Origin: a bacterium
GTDB taxonomy: Bacteria > Cyanobacteriota > Vampirovibrionia > Gastranaerophilales > Gastranaerophilaceae
Direction: 5' to 3'
Length of the DNA: 64,000 bases
Assembly (NCBI GenBank): GCA_014803505.1
Contig: JAAVBM010000060.1
Location: forward strand, 1-64,000
Shown: positions 37,838-47,801 of the stretch, piece by piece
Numbering within the stretch: position 1 is the first letter of the stretch
How the letters are laid out: each line of letters begins with the position of its first letter
Made by a program: the position numbers and the translations under genes
Notes under the pieces: generated by a model
Database searches by the model: none
The model's input: the letters and a program-made list of their open reading frames with translations, nothing else
Told to the model about the DNA's origin: nothing

Positions 37838-37986
37838 TTGATGCAGCCTTTCTGGTTTTTGTTTAATGTTTTTCTACCCTAAGTCAATATTTATATTATC
37901 GGTATTATTGTTTAAAACTTTAATGTTGTTTTAGATATATGTTTTTTGTAGAATAATCATGCGGTACTTTAAAAAAGGAGAGACTA

Positions 37987-39189
37987 ATGAAAAAATCTAT
38001 TAAAGATCTTGGTGATATCCAAGGTAAAAGAGCGTTAATCAGAGTTGATGTAAATGTTCCTCTTGATGCTGACAAAAATGTAACTGATGATACAAGAATT
38101 CAAGCAATTTTGCCTACTGTAAAATACTTGAAAGATAAAGGAGCTAAAATTATTTTAATGGCTCACCTTGGCAGACCAAAAGGTGAATGGAATTTAGAAT
38201 TTTCATTAGAGCCTGTTGCTAAATACTTATCAAAAGTTTTAGGTGAAGATGTATTATTTGTAAAATCTCCTGTTGGAGAAGGTGCAGATAAAGAATTAGA
38301 AGCATTAAAAGATGGCCAAGTTGCACTTTTGGAAAATATCAGATTCTATAAAGCTGAAGAAGCAAAAGATGACGATATGACTTTTGCTGAAGAACTTGCT
38401 AAACTTGGTGATTTTTATGTTAACGATGCGTTTGGTGCAGCTCACAGAAATCATACTTCAACTGCTAAAGTTGCTAAAATTGTTAAACCTGCAGTTTCTG
38501 GTCTTTTAATGGAAAAAGAATTAAGATGCTTATCCCAAGCTCTTGATAATCCAACCAGACCATTCACAGCTGTTGTTGGTGGTGCAAAAGTTTCTTCTAA
38601 AATCGGTGTTTTAGAAAACTTAATCGATAAAGTTGATAACCTAATTATCGGCGGTGGTATGGCTTATACTTTCGTAAAAGCTAACGGCGGTAAAATTGGT
38701 AACTCTATTTGCGAAGATGATCAAATGGATGTTGCTAAAGCTATCGAAGCTAAAGCTGCTGCTAAAGGTGTTAAATTAGTTATGGCAACAGATGTTTTGG
38801 TTACTGATGATTTCTCTGGTAACGGAACAAATAAATTTGTTGCAATCAACGAAATTCCTGACGGATTTGAAGGTGTTGATGCTGGCATGGATTCAAGAAA
38901 AGCATTTGCTGAAGTTCTTAAATCTTCAAAAACAATTCTTATGAACGGACCTGTAGGAGCTTTCGAAAATCCTGCATTTGCTGACGGTACAAAAGCTGTA
39001 TTAGAAGCTATTGTTGAAGCTACTAAAAATGGTGCCGTTTCTGTTATTGGTGGTGGTGATTCTGTTTCTGCCGCTAAGAAATTCTGTAAAGCTGAAGACT
39101 TTACTCATGTTTCTACTGGTGGCGGTGCTTCTTTAGAATTTATAGAAGGTAAAGTTTTACCTGGTGTTGCAGCATTAGATGAAGCTTAA
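37987..39189 (+). CDS. pgk: Phosphoglycerate kinase
   Basis: RALIRVDVNVPLD, LMAHLGRPKG, LLENIRFY, VVGGAKVSSKIGVLENL, NGPVGAFE, GGGDSVSAAKK. Confidence 0.99.
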   Translation: MKKSIKDLGDIQGKRALIRVDVNVPLDADKNVTDDTRIQAILPTVKYLKDKGAKIILMAHLGRPKGEWNLEFSLEPVAKYLSKVLGEDVLFVKSPVGEGADKELEALKDGQVALLENIRFYKAEEAKDDDMTFAEELAKLGDFYVNDAFGAAHRNHTSTAKVAKIVKPAVSGLLMEKELRCLSQALDNPTRPFTAVVGGAKVSSKIGVLENLIDKVDNLIIGGGMAYTFVKANGGKIGNSICEDDQMDVAKAIEAKAAAKGVKLVMATDVLVTDDFSGNGTNKFVAINEIPDGFEGVDAGMDSRKAFAEVLKSSKTILMNGPVGAFENPAFADGTKAVLEAIVEATKNGAVSVIGGGDSVSAAKKFCKAEDFTHVSTGGGASLEFIEGKVLPGVAALDEA

Positions 39190-39208
39190 TTGTAAATGTT
39201 TATAAAAG

Positions 39209-39243
39209 AAAAAGGCAGGATTTTATAAATCCTGCCTTTTTTA
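39209..39243 (+). terminator. Rho-independent terminator after pgk
   Basis: AAAGGCAGGATTTTATAAATCCTGCCTTTTTT. Confidence 0.85.
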
Positions 39244-39291
39244 TAGCAAAAATTTTTATTTTCCGATTTTTAATTGAAAAAAGGAAAAAAT

Positions 39292-39918
39292 ATGAATATA
39301 AATTTTACAGGTATAAATAATCCAGGGTTTTATTATTCTCAATTATATAAGGTTGTTGGACAAAATGAGAATGGTGAATATTTGTATGATCCAAATGAAA
39401 GTGTTAATGTATGTTATTTAAATACAGAATTGACAGATGATTTTAATGGTAAAGATTTGTCGAATTTTCGTAAAAGTCTTAAGGCTTCAAAGTTAGAAGA
39501 TGCTATTCATCCAATGAACTCGAATAGTTTAAACGTTGGTCTTTTAAAAGGTGAATTAAGTAATGACAATGGGCTATATTTATTTATCAATGGGAATTTG
39601 ATAAATATTGAAGATGAAAAATTACCTGTGATTTCATATGTAACTAAACTTTTGAAACAAATTGGAAATTCTTCTAAGGAAATAACTACGGATCCTTTAC
39701 ATTTTTTGTCTGATGAGGCTGCTAATTCTTTAGTTTTGGGTCAAGATGTAAGAGTGGATTTTTCGAAGGAAGAGGTTTTAGAATCTATGTACAATATGTA
39801 TTCTGAAGATAATGTTAGAAGTGGTTCAGATGAAATGTTTAATTTGTTAAATAAAAGAATGCTTGAATATTTTGATATTGATACTGGTAAGATACAAAAC
39901 TTTGATAGAAAGGCATAA
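39292..39918 (+). CDS. Hypothetical protein, MN[IV]NFTGI-tag family (paralog 1)
   Basis: Start at 39292 after AAAAAGGA; MNINFTGINNPG; aligns with the next ORF (ELTDDFNGKDLSNF / QLTDDFQGKDLTEF). Confidence 0.75.
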   Translation: MNINFTGINNPGFYYSQLYKVVGQNENGEYLYDPNESVNVCYLNTELTDDFNGKDLSNFRKSLKASKLEDAIHPMNSNSLNVGLLKGELSNDNGLYLFINGNLINIEDEKLPVISYVTKLLKQIGNSSKEITTDPLHFLSDEAANSLVLGQDVRVDFSKEEVLESMYNMYSEDNVRSGSDEMFNLLNKRMLEYFDIDTGKIQNFDRKA

Positions 39919-39923
39919 TAAAA

Positions 39924-40547
39924 ATGAATGTTAATTTTACAGGAATAAAAAATGTCGGTTATGAGTTTCGCAAATATAGAGAAGCTGTCTATGATGATGG
40001 TAGTTTTGAATTTCTTGATCCCGATGAAGATATGGATAAAGATGAATATGATGAAGATATTCAGGATCATTATTTGACAGTACAGTTAACAGATGATTTC
40101 CAAGGTAAAGATTTGACGGAGTTCCATAATTGTGCAAAAAGAAGTGGTTTAAAAGATTATTTGCATCCGGAAAACCCTGATTTGTTGTCCTTTTCAATTA
40201 CTAAAACAGATTTTACTGATGATTATTCTAAACCAGAGATTCTTTTTTATCTAAATGACTATTTGGAAGAGTTAGAGGTAAAAGATGAAAATATGCCAAT
40301 GTTTACTTTTCTTGCAAAAGTATTACAAAAAGTTGTAAATAAGAAAAATTCTGAATTTATTGTTGATAAATCTTATATAGATAATAAAGCTGCAACTTCT
40401 ATTATTCTGGGTGATGATTTAAGAGAAGGTTATGGAGATCAGTATAATAAAATTATGAAACAAGTACATTCTCCAGAAACTGTTAAATCAGGAGCTAATG
40501 AAATGTTAGATGTTTTAACAGATAGAATGATTGATTATTTTAGCTAA
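39924..40547 (+). CDS. Hypothetical protein, MN[IV]NFTGI-tag family (paralog 2)
   Basis: MNVNFTGIKNVG; paralogous blocks with 39292-39918. Confidence 0.75.
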   Translation: MNVNFTGIKNVGYEFRKYREAVYDDGSFEFLDPDEDMDKDEYDEDIQDHYLTVQLTDDFQGKDLTEFHNCAKRSGLKDYLHPENPDLLSFSITKTDFTDDYSKPEILFYLNDYLEELEVKDENMPMFTFLAKVLQKVVNKKNSEFIVDKSYIDNKAATSIILGDDLREGYGDQYNKIMKQVHSPETVKSGANEMLDVLTDRMIDYFS

Positions 40548-40590
40548 TTTTTTGATTGACCACTTTAGTTTTTAATGATTTAATAATTCT

Positions 40591-41184
40591 ATGAATTATA
40601 TATTTTATTTTCTAATTGTGTTTTCAATAATAGTTGGTGCAATTAACGGCAGATTGCAAGATGTTGTTAACTCTGTTATGACCGGAGCTGAATTGTCTGT
40701 AAAGGTTGCATTTTCTTTAATTGGGATTATGGCATTTTGGCTTGGAATTATGCGAATTGCAGAAAAATCAGGTTTGATTGCTTGGATTTCAAAGGTTTTA
40801 AAACCAATTATGAAAATATTATTTAATGAGCTTCCGGAAGATTCACCTGCTGTCGGTGACATTGCAATGAATTTTTCGGCGAATGCTTTTGGCTTGTCAA
40901 ATGCTGCAACTCCATTTGGTATTAAAGCAATGGAAGAACTTCAAAAAGTAAATGATAAAAAAGATACTGCAACAAACTCGATGTGTTTGTTTTTGGGGAT
41001 GAATACAGCCGGTTTTCAGCTAATTCCAACAACAGTTCTTGCAGTATTGGTTGGTATCGGATATAAAAATCCTACGGAAATTATTGCTCCTACGTTATTG
41101 GTAACCTCTATTGCGTTTGTTTCTGCAATTTTGTTATCAAAGCTTTTTCAGTTTTTAGGCAGTAGGGAGGGTAGAAATGAGTAG
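40591..41184 (+). CDS. spmA: Spore maturation protein A-like (GATE/nucleoside-recognition domain)
   Basis: AMNFSANAFGLSNAATPFGIKAMEELQ, SMCLFLGMNTAGFQLIPTTVLA. Confidence 0.9.
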   Translation: MNYIFYFLIVFSIIVGAINGRLQDVVNSVMTGAELSVKVAFSLIGIMAFWLGIMRIAEKSGLIAWISKVLKPIMKILFNELPEDSPAVGDIAMNFSANAFGLSNAATPFGIKAMEELQKVNDKKDTATNSMCLFLGMNTAGFQLIPTTVLAVLVGIGYKNPTEIIAPTLLVTSIAFVSAILLSKLFQFLGSREGRNE

Positions 41185-41710
41185 TGTTTTTAACCTGATT
41201 TCTTTATGGACTTTACCTGTATTATTAATGGTTGTTTTAACTCTTGGTATAGTTAAGAGAGTTTCGATTTATGAAGAATTTACTGATGGAGCCAAAGATG
41301 GTTTTAAAGTTGCGGTTAAGATTATTCCGTATTTGGTAGCTATAATTGTTGGTATTTCTATGTTTAGAGCCAGTGGAGCTATTGATATTATTGCAAATGT
41401 TTTATCTTCATTATTCGCAAAGTTTAATATCCCATCTGAAACTCTTCCATTAATGATTGTTCGTTCTTTGTCCGGCTCTGCAGCGTTGGGAGTTTTTTCT
41501 GATATTGCAAATAATTTAGGACCGGATTCTTATGCCACAAAGTTGGCTGCTGTAATGGTTGGTAGCAGCGAAACTACATTTTATGTTTTGGCTGTATATT
41601 TTGGGGCTGTTGGAATTTCTAAAGTTCGTTATGCACTTACTGTTGGTTTACTTGCAGATATTATTGGTATTATTTCAGCAATTTTGGTATGTAATTGGTT
41701 GTTTGCATAG
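41177..41710 (+). CDS. spmB: Spore maturation protein B-like
   Basis: EEFTDGAKDGFKVAVKIIPYLVAIIVGISMFRASGAID, RSLSGSAALGVFSD, SSETTFYVLAVYFGAV; overlaps spmA. Confidence 0.9.
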   Translation: MSSVFNLISLWTLPVLLMVVLTLGIVKRVSIYEEFTDGAKDGFKVAVKIIPYLVAIIVGISMFRASGAIDIIANVLSSLFAKFNIPSETLPLMIVRSLSGSAALGVFSDIANNLGPDSYATKLAAVMVGSSETTFYVLAVYFGAVGISKVRYALTVGLLADIIGIISAILVCNWLFA

Positions 41711-42044
41711 CTTGAACCCAGCTTTGGGTATATTCCGTAATTTCGTTTTGTACAATTTCACGTACTACGATAGCGTAGTTTATATTGACGCAATCAAGCT
41801 TTTCTATGCGTTCAACATAATATCCTTTTCCTCCGCAATTGTGACAAAAATTTTCTTCCGGTACAACTTCTCCGTTCCGAACTGTTGCAATTTCTTTCAT
41901 TCCACAGCAGGCACATCTAACCAAGTACCATTGATTTTCTATTAACTCTCCGCAATCCGGACAATAGTAGATATCTTGATCTAGTGGAACTTTGTTATGT
42001 GTACATTTTTTATTTAAATTAAAAATTTCACTCCATAGCATCAT
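41670..42044 (-). CDS. Zinc-ribbon hypothetical protein
   Basis: CPDCGEL, CACCGMKE, CHNCGGKGY; 3' overlap with spmB end. Confidence 0.65.
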   Translation of the reverse strand: MMLWSEIFNLNKKCTHNKVPLDQDIYYCPDCGELIENQWYLVRCACCGMKEIATVRNGEVVPEENFCHNCGGKGYYVERIEKLDCVNINYAIVVREIVQNEITEYTQSWVQAMQTTNYIPKLLK

Positions 42045-42245
42045 AGTACGGTTATAATTATATTTTTTATTTTGTCAAATATAATTATAATAGGTTTTGG
42101 AATTGTTGATTCGTGATATTTACCTAATTTTTCGCATTCTTGTTCTTATGTTAATAAATGTAACATAAATATCAAACTCTGAAATTTGATACTTTTTAGA
42201 TACTTTATATAATCAAGAGAGATTAAAAAAGAAGAGGTCAGAGTT

Positions 42246-42638
42246 ATGGCAATATCAAATTTACAAGAAAAGTTGTTATTTTACACACAACAAAAGAGTA
42301 GAATTACTCAAAAGTTATCTGATATTCAAATGCAGCAACTATCTGCATCAAAATCTATAGCAAAAGCACAACAAGAATTTAATAATCAATTGAGTGACTT
42401 ATATTATGATGAAGACTATGGTTATGGGACTGATGAATATGCTCAGATTCTATTAGAGCTTCAAAACGATCATGAATTTGAATTGGCAAGTATCAATTCT
42501 TGGGAGTCTGAATTGGAAATTCAAAAAGAAAATTATGAAACACAATTGAATGAAATTTCCGGTTATGAACAAGCATGGCAAAAATTGTTATCTACAAACA
42601 TAAAGAACGAGTTTACATATGGAGGCGGCGGCAAATAG
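42246..42638 (+). CDS. Coiled-coil hypothetical protein
   Basis: 130 aa, heptad-rich Q/K/E sequence, GGGGK C-terminus. Confidence 0.65.
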   Translation: MAISNLQEKLLFYTQQKSRITQKLSDIQMQQLSASKSIAKAQQEFNNQLSDLYYDEDYGYGTDEYAQILLELQNDHEFELASINSWESELEIQKENYETQLNEISGYEQAWQKLLSTNIKNEFTYGGGGK

Positions 42639-42668
42639 AGAGAAGTAAATTGAATAGTTATTTAAAAC

Positions 42669-42699
42669 AAAAACCCGATGTTATTAACATCGGGTTTTT
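42669..42699. terminator. Bidirectional Rho-independent terminator
   Basis: AAAACCCGATGTTATTAACATCGGGTTTTT between convergent genes. Confidence 0.85.
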
Positions 42700-42722
42700 G
42701 AATATTTGAAGTATTAACTAAA

Positions 42723-44813
42723 CTAAGCTTTAGCAGCTCCAGATTTAGAAATAATTTCATCTTCGATATTTTTAGGAACTTGTTCGTAGCATTTGAATTC
42801 CATAGAGAATGTACCACGACCTTGAGTATTAGATCTCAAGTCAGTTGCATAACCGAACATGTTAGCCAATGGAACAGTAGCTCTAACGATTACGTTACCA
42901 GTGTTACCAACAGGTTCTTGACCTTCTACTCTACCACGTCTTCTAGAAATATCACCAATGATTGTACCTGTGAATTCATCAGGGATTTCGATTTCAACTT
43001 TCATCATTGGTTCAAGGATACAAGGTTGAGCTTTTCTTGTACCTTCTTTGATTGCCATAGAACCGGCAATTTTAAATGCCATTTCAGAAGAGTCAACTTC
43101 GTGGTAAGATCCATCGTAAAGTTCAACTTTAACGTCGATCATAGGGTATCCAGCTAAGATACCGCCTTCAAGAGCTTCTTCCATACCTTTTCTTGCAGGT
43201 TCGATATATTCTTTAGGAATAGAACCACCAACGATTTTATTTTCGAATACAAATCCTGCATTTTCTTCAGCTGGAGAAATTCTGATTTTAACGTGTCCGT
43301 ATTGACCTTTACCACCTGATTGACGAGCGAATTTAGATTCTTGATCAGCGTTTCCGCGGATAGTTTCACGGTAAGCAACTTGTGGTTTACCGATGTTAGC
43401 TTCAACTTTGAATTCTCTCATCATACGGTCAACGATAATATCTAAGTGAAGTTCACCCATACCAGAGATGATTGTTTGACCTGTTTCTTCATCAGATTTA
43501 ACTCTGAATGATGGATCTTCTTCAGCAAGTTTTTGAAGAGCGATACCCATTTTATCTTGGTCAGCTTTTGTTTTTGGTTCAATAGCAACAGAGATAACAG
43601 GTTCTGGGAAAGTCATTCTTTCTAAGATGATAGGTGCTTTTTCATCACATAAAGTATCACCTGTAGTAGTATCTTTCAAACCAACTGCTGCACAGATATC
43701 ACCAGCGTAAACTTCAGATTCTTCGTGACGTTGGTCTGCATACATACGAACCAATCTTGAAATACGTTCTTTTTTACCGTTAGTAGAGTTCATAACGTAA
43801 GAACCAGAAGTGATTTTACCTGAGTAAACACGTAGGAAAGTTAAACGACCTACGAATGGGTCTGTCATAACTTTGAATGATAAAGCTGAGAATGGTTCAG
43901 AATCAGAAGAATGTCTTTCAGTTTTTGTACCATCTTCTAATTCGCCTTCGATAGCTTTAACGTCAACTGGTGATGGCATATAATCAACAACAGCGTTTAA
44001 TAATAATTGAACACCTTTGTTTTTGAATGCTGTACCACAAGTAACAGGAACAATTTTGTTATCACAAACAGCTTTTCTCAAGCCTGCTTTTAATTCATCA
44101 ATAGTGATTGAATCAGGATCTTCAAAGAATTTTTCCATCAAAGCATCATCTTCAGAAGCAATAGCTTCAACCATAGCATCATGGTATTCTTTAGCTTTTT
44201 CTGCCAATTCAGCAGGGATATCTTCTTCTTTAATATCAGTACCTAAATCGTTAGCATAGATTTCAGCTTTCATTGTCATAAGGTCAATCAAACCTGTGAA
44301 TTGATCTTCTGCACCGATAGGTAATTGGATAGGAACAGCGTTAGCACCTAATCTGTTTTGGATTTGGTCAACAACTCTGTAGAAGTCAGCACCTGTTCTG
44401 TCCATTTTGTTAACGAAAACCATACGAGGAACTTCGTATCTGTTAGCTTGTCTCCAAACTGTTTCTGATTGAGATTGAACACCGCCAACTGCGCAGAATA
44501 CAGCTACAACACCGTCTAATACACGAAGAGAACGTTCAACTTCAATTGTAAAGTCAACGTGCCCAGGGGTATCGATGATGTTGATTTGGTGGTTTTTCCA
44601 AGAAGCAGTAACCGCAGCAGATTGAATTGTGATACCACGTTCTTTTTCTTGTTCCATAAAGTCTGTTACAGCTGCACCATCGTGAGTTTCACCAATTTTG
44701 TGAGTTTTACCTGTGTAAAACAAGATACGTTCTGTAGTAGTTGTTTTACCGGCGTCGATGTGGGCTGCAATACCAATGTTTCTGATTTTTTCCAATGGAG
44801 TTAATCTTGCCAT
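42723..44813 (-). CDS. fusA: Translation elongation factor G
   Basis: [55 protein letters not shown]. Confidence 0.99.
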   Translation of the reverse strand: MARLTPLEKIRNIGIAAHIDAGKTTTTERILFYTGKTHKIGETHDGAAVTDFMEQEKERGITIQSAAVTASWKNHQINIIDTPGHVDFTIEVERSLRVLDGVVAVFCAVGGVQSQSETVWRQANRYEVPRMVFVNKMDRTGADFYRVVDQIQNRLGANAVPIQLPIGAEDQFTGLIDLMTMKAEIYANDLGTDIKEEDIPAELAEKAKEYHDAMVEAIASEDDALMEKFFEDPDSITIDELKAGLRKAVCDNKIVPVTCGTAFKNKGVQLLLNAVVDYMPSPVDVKAIEGELEDGTKTERHSSDSEPFSALSFKVMTDPFVGRLTFLRVYSGKITSGSYVMNSTNGKKERISRLVRMYADQRHEESEVYAGDICAAVGLKDTTTGDTLCDEKAPIILERMTFPEPVISVAIEPKTKADQDKMGIALQKLAEEDPSFRVKSDEETGQTIISGMGELHLDIIVDRMMREFKVEANIGKPQVAYRETIRGNADQESKFARQSGGKGQYGHVKIRISPAEENAGFVFENKIVGGSIPKEYIEPARKGMEEALEGGILAGYPMIDVKVELYDGSYHEVDSSEMAFKIAGSMAIKEGTRKAQPCILEPMMKVEIEIPDEFTGTIIGDISRRRGRVEGQEPVGNTGNVIVRATVPLANMFGYATDLRSNTQGRGTFSMEFKCYEQVPKNIEDEIISKSGAAKA

Positions 44814-44970
44814 TTTTCTTTTTCCTTTTTCTATTTATATGTACATCGCTATTTTATATTTAGCCTCATTAAAATTATCCCATAAACATGTTATTTTTCA
44901 AATAATAACCGAGTTTTTATGAATGATTATTACATTTGGCAAAATTTATTTTTATTGGATTTATAATATT

Positions 44971-45783
44971 ATGCGAATTCAGTCTATAAATACTAATTTT
45001 TCATATATAGTATCAAAGAAAAATAGTCCTTCTTTCGGGTCCACTGATAGGTTTTATGTCCGAGAAGATGGGAAGGAAATTGGAAATAATACTTGGCTTT
45101 TTCGAGAAGATCTTCCTTGGCATGAGCTTGCAGAATTTGAAATAGGTCACTTTAAAGATAAAGAAAAAGTTAATATTATACAATTTGCATCTTCTGATGG
45201 TTCGGAAGGTTATACTAAAATTATTTCTTTATTGGAAAATCCAAAAAGAAAAAATGTAGATAAATTTTTTCCTATTCAGGCCTATGATATTGATAATTAT
45301 ATTGTTCACAAAGCGCAAGGTGGAGAAATTGCACTTTCAGAAAGAGATTTTTACAGATTAGCTAATAATTCGATAAGTCTTTCAAAATATTTTTCAAGGA
45401 TAGCTACTTCTTATGATGATTATTTATATGATGTTTACAGGCGTGATATTTTAAGTGAAAAACAAGCGGTAACTCTTCCTGGAAATTTTAATGTTTCAGA
45501 TAACTTAAGAGATAAAATAGTTTTTCAATTAGGTGATATGTTTGAAATTTTACCTAAAATTAAAGATAATTCTAATACGATTTTAATGTGCAGAAACATA
45601 TTAGGATATTTTGCTGATAACGATGCGAAAATTGAAGAATTTGTTCAAACTGCAGGCAAAGTTTTAAAAAGAGGTAGTTTGTTTACGATTGGTAAAATTG
45701 ACACAACATTTACAAATATAGAATCTTTATTGAATAAAAATAATTTCTTAAAGATGATGAATAATGTATTTTTAAAGATTTAA
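44971..45783 (+). CDS. CheR-like SAM-dependent methyltransferase-fold protein
   Basis: VNIIQFASSDGSEGYTKIISLLE, FPIQAYDIDNYIVHKAQGGEI, LRDKIVFQLGDMFEILP...TILMCRNILGYFADNDAKIEEFVQTAGKVLKRGSLFTIG align to CheR motifs. Confidence 0.7.
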   Translation: MRIQSINTNFSYIVSKKNSPSFGSTDRFYVREDGKEIGNNTWLFREDLPWHELAEFEIGHFKDKEKVNIIQFASSDGSEGYTKIISLLENPKRKNVDKFFPIQAYDIDNYIVHKAQGGEIALSERDFYRLANNSISLSKYFSRIATSYDDYLYDVYRRDILSEKQAVTLPGNFNVSDNLRDKIVFQLGDMFEILPKIKDNSNTILMCRNILGYFADNDAKIEEFVQTAGKVLKRGSLFTIGKIDTTFTNIESLLNKNNFLKMMNNVFLKI

Positions 45784-45808
45784 TTTAGTTTAATTATGAA
45801 TTATGCTT

Positions 45809-46516
45809 CTATATTCCGACGCTCAAACCTGCGCAAAGGTTTATTGATTGCCCGGTTATACCTTTTGCGTCATTAGAAATTAAATATTTTACAAGTCCGG
45901 CAACCTCTTCAGGCGCGACAAAACGTCGTTGAGGAATACATTCTAAAATTTCTTGTTCTGAAAATTCGCTATCTTCTATCGAATTTTTGCCCAAGTCTGT
46001 ATCAACCCAACCGGGGTTGATTGTGTTTACGGTGATTCCGTATTCCGCAAGTTCTAATCCTGTCGCTTTTGACAGTCCGATTAGTCCTGATTTTGTTGCA
46101 GAATAAAGGCTTGCATAGGCTTCTCCCATCACTCCTGATATTGACCCTATATTTATAATTCTTCCGAATTTATTAGCTTTCATATGTAGTACTGCTCGGG
46201 ATATTAAATATATTGGGGCTTTAAAATTAACAGCAATTATATGGTTTAGTTTAGAAATTTCGGTTTCATCTATAGCATTATAAATATATTCTCCCGCATT
46301 ATTTATAAGAATATCTATATTTTTATCTTCAATAAAATCTCCGAGTTTTATTAAATCTTCTTCTGATGAAAGATCACATATACAATAACCTGCATTATTA
46401 AAACTTTTTAAAGCCTTTTCATTGCGTGCAGTTACATAAACATTGCCAATGTCTTTTAAGTTTTCTGCTATAGTTTTGCCAATTCCTTTTGATGCTCCAG
46501 TTACTAAAATATTCAT
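45809..46516 (-). CDS. Short-chain dehydrogenase/reductase
   Basis: ILVTGASKGIGKTIAENL, ILINNAGEY, YSATKSGLIGLSKATGLELAEYGITVNTINPGWVDTD. Confidence 0.95.
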   Translation of the reverse strand: MNILVTGASKGIGKTIAENLKDIGNVYVTARNEKALKSFNNAGYCICDLSSEEDLIKLGDFIEDKNIDILINNAGEYIYNAIDETEISKLNHIIAVNFKAPIYLISRAVLHMKANKFGRIINIGSISGVMGEAYASLYSATKSGLIGLSKATGLELAEYGITVNTINPGWVDTDLGKNSIEDSEFSEQEILECIPQRRFVAPEEVAGLVKYLISNDAKGITGQSINLCAGLSVGI

Positions 46517-47277
46517 TATTTATAATCCTTTAAGAAACTTTGTACGATATAATATGCCATATAAATCCCTGCGGTTGAAGCAACGAAAGGGGTTGATGAT
46601 GGTGTTATTTTGTTGAATTCAATTTCTAAGCCGTTTTTAGTTGTTATTTGTTCCAATTCACTTAATTTTTCTTGAACAAAAGGCTTTTCTCTGCTTGTTA
46701 CAACCGTTATACCTTCTGTAATTCCGAGTTTTTTAAGTTGATAAATTACGTTAGATACAAATGGTGCATTTTTATTTTCAATATCTTTTAAATCTGAAAT
46801 ATATAGTTGTGTAGGATCAATTCTATTTCCTGCACCCATTGAGCAAATAATTGGAATATTATTTTGATAGCAGGAGTTTATTAAATGGATTTTGGAACGC
46901 ATTGTATCGATTGCATCTGCAACATAATCATATTTTTCTTTTGAAAAATCGATAGCAAGTTCTTCGTCGTTATAAAAATCATCAATAATTTTTATATTAA
47001 TTTCGGGATTGATATCTTTTAGCCTTTTTTCAAAGAGAGCTGTTTTTTTCTCACCGATAGTTGAGTTTAGCGCAATAATTTGTCTGTTGATATTTGACTG
47101 CGAAACTGTATCAAAATCAATAATAGTAAGGTTGCCAATACCGGTTCTGGCTAAAGCTTCGGCACAAAAGCCTCCAACTCCGCCCAGTCCAAAGACTGCT
47201 ACATTTTTGGTTGACAGTATCTTTTGATTATTTTCTCCCCAGAAAAGAGAATTTCTTTCAAATGTTTTAATATTCAT
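46516..47277 (-). CDS. tcdA: ThiF/E1-like protein, tRNA threonylcarbamoyladenosine dehydratase (TcdA)
   Basis: VAVFGLGGVGGFCAEALARTGIGNLTIIDFDTVSQSNINRQIIALNSTIGEKK, VADAIDTMRSK. Confidence 0.9.
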   Translation of the reverse strand: MNIKTFERNSLFWGENNQKILSTKNVAVFGLGGVGGFCAEALARTGIGNLTIIDFDTVSQSNINRQIIALNSTIGEKKTALFEKRLKDINPEINIKIIDDFYNDEELAIDFSKEKYDYVADAIDTMRSKIHLINSCYQNNIPIICSMGAGNRIDPTQLYISDLKDIENKNAPFVSNVIYQLKKLGITEGITVVTSREKPFVQEKLSELEQITTKNGLEIEFNKITPSSTPFVASTAGIYMAYYIVQSFLKDYK

Positions 47278-47310
47278 AATTTAATTTTAAAACAAAAATA
47301 GTTATTTTAG

Positions 47311-47505
47311 TTATTTATATTCAGTATTTTTTATTTGCTGACAGATTTTTTCGTGATTGGCTCTTAATGTTAAAGAGTCTAGAGAATTTTTTTGTGGATT
47401 ATTTTTATTTCGCATTTTTCGGCCTGTTATTCCCAAGCCTACAGAACCGGCACTAACCAGTGTTCCTGTTAAAACTATTCCACATATAAGAGCTCTGACT
47501 TTCAT
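47311..47505 (-). CDS. Small hypothetical protein with N-terminal TM/signal
   Basis: 64 aa, MKVRALICGIVLTGTLVSAGSVGLGITG. Confidence 0.45.
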   Translation of the reverse strand: MKVRALICGIVLTGTLVSAGSVGLGITGRKMRNKNNPQKNSLDSLTLRANHEKICQQIKNTEYK

Positions 47506-47519
47506 ATCTTCCTTAAAAA

Positions 47520-47553
47520 TTAAAAAATCCCCAAAGTTTGTTTGGGGATTTTA
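47520..47553. terminator. Rho-independent terminator
   Basis: AAAAATCCCCAAAGTTTGTTTGGGGATTTT. Confidence 0.75.
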
Positions 47554-47576
47554 GTATTAAAATTTTAATTATACTT

Positions 47577-47801
47577 TTATTTTATGATTCCAAATCCAAT
47601 TAAAAATGTTGAAAGAATAAATATAGCACAAATAATTCCTGTTAATTTATTCAAACCTTTTTCAGCACTTTTTTGAGATGCAAATACTTGAGATGCTCCT
47701 CCGATTCCTCCAATACCGTCACCTTTTGGCGAATGTAAAAGAATTAAAATTATTAAAAGTACTGCTGAAATTGTTTCTATTGCCCAAAATATATTAGCCA
47801 T
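47577..47801 (-). CDS. secG: Protein translocase subunit SecG
   Basis: LLIILILLHSPKGDGIGGIGGASQVFASQKSAEKGLNKLT. Confidence 0.92.
   Translation of the reverse strand: MANIFWAIETISAVLLIILILLHSPKGDGIGGIGGASQVFASQKSAEKGLNKLTGIICAIFILSTFLIGFGIIK

Noticed and set aside
40605-40862. Minus-strand ORF opposite spmA
   Set aside because: Antisense artefact of a confident membrane protein gene.
40591-41710. spmA/spmB as evidence for sporulation
   Set aside because: These GATE-domain membrane proteins are widespread in non-sporulating bacteria; no other sporulation genes present.
41559-41945. Plus-strand 128-aa ORF spanning the end of spmB and the zinc-ribbon gene
   Set aside because: Out of frame with spmB and antisense to a Cys-motif ORF; low-quality composition.
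42780-44804. Several ORFs overlapping fusA (42780-43157 +, 43154-43405 -, 44017-44259 +, 44559-44804 +)
   Set aside because: Alternate-frame artefacts within a full-length, highly conserved fusA.
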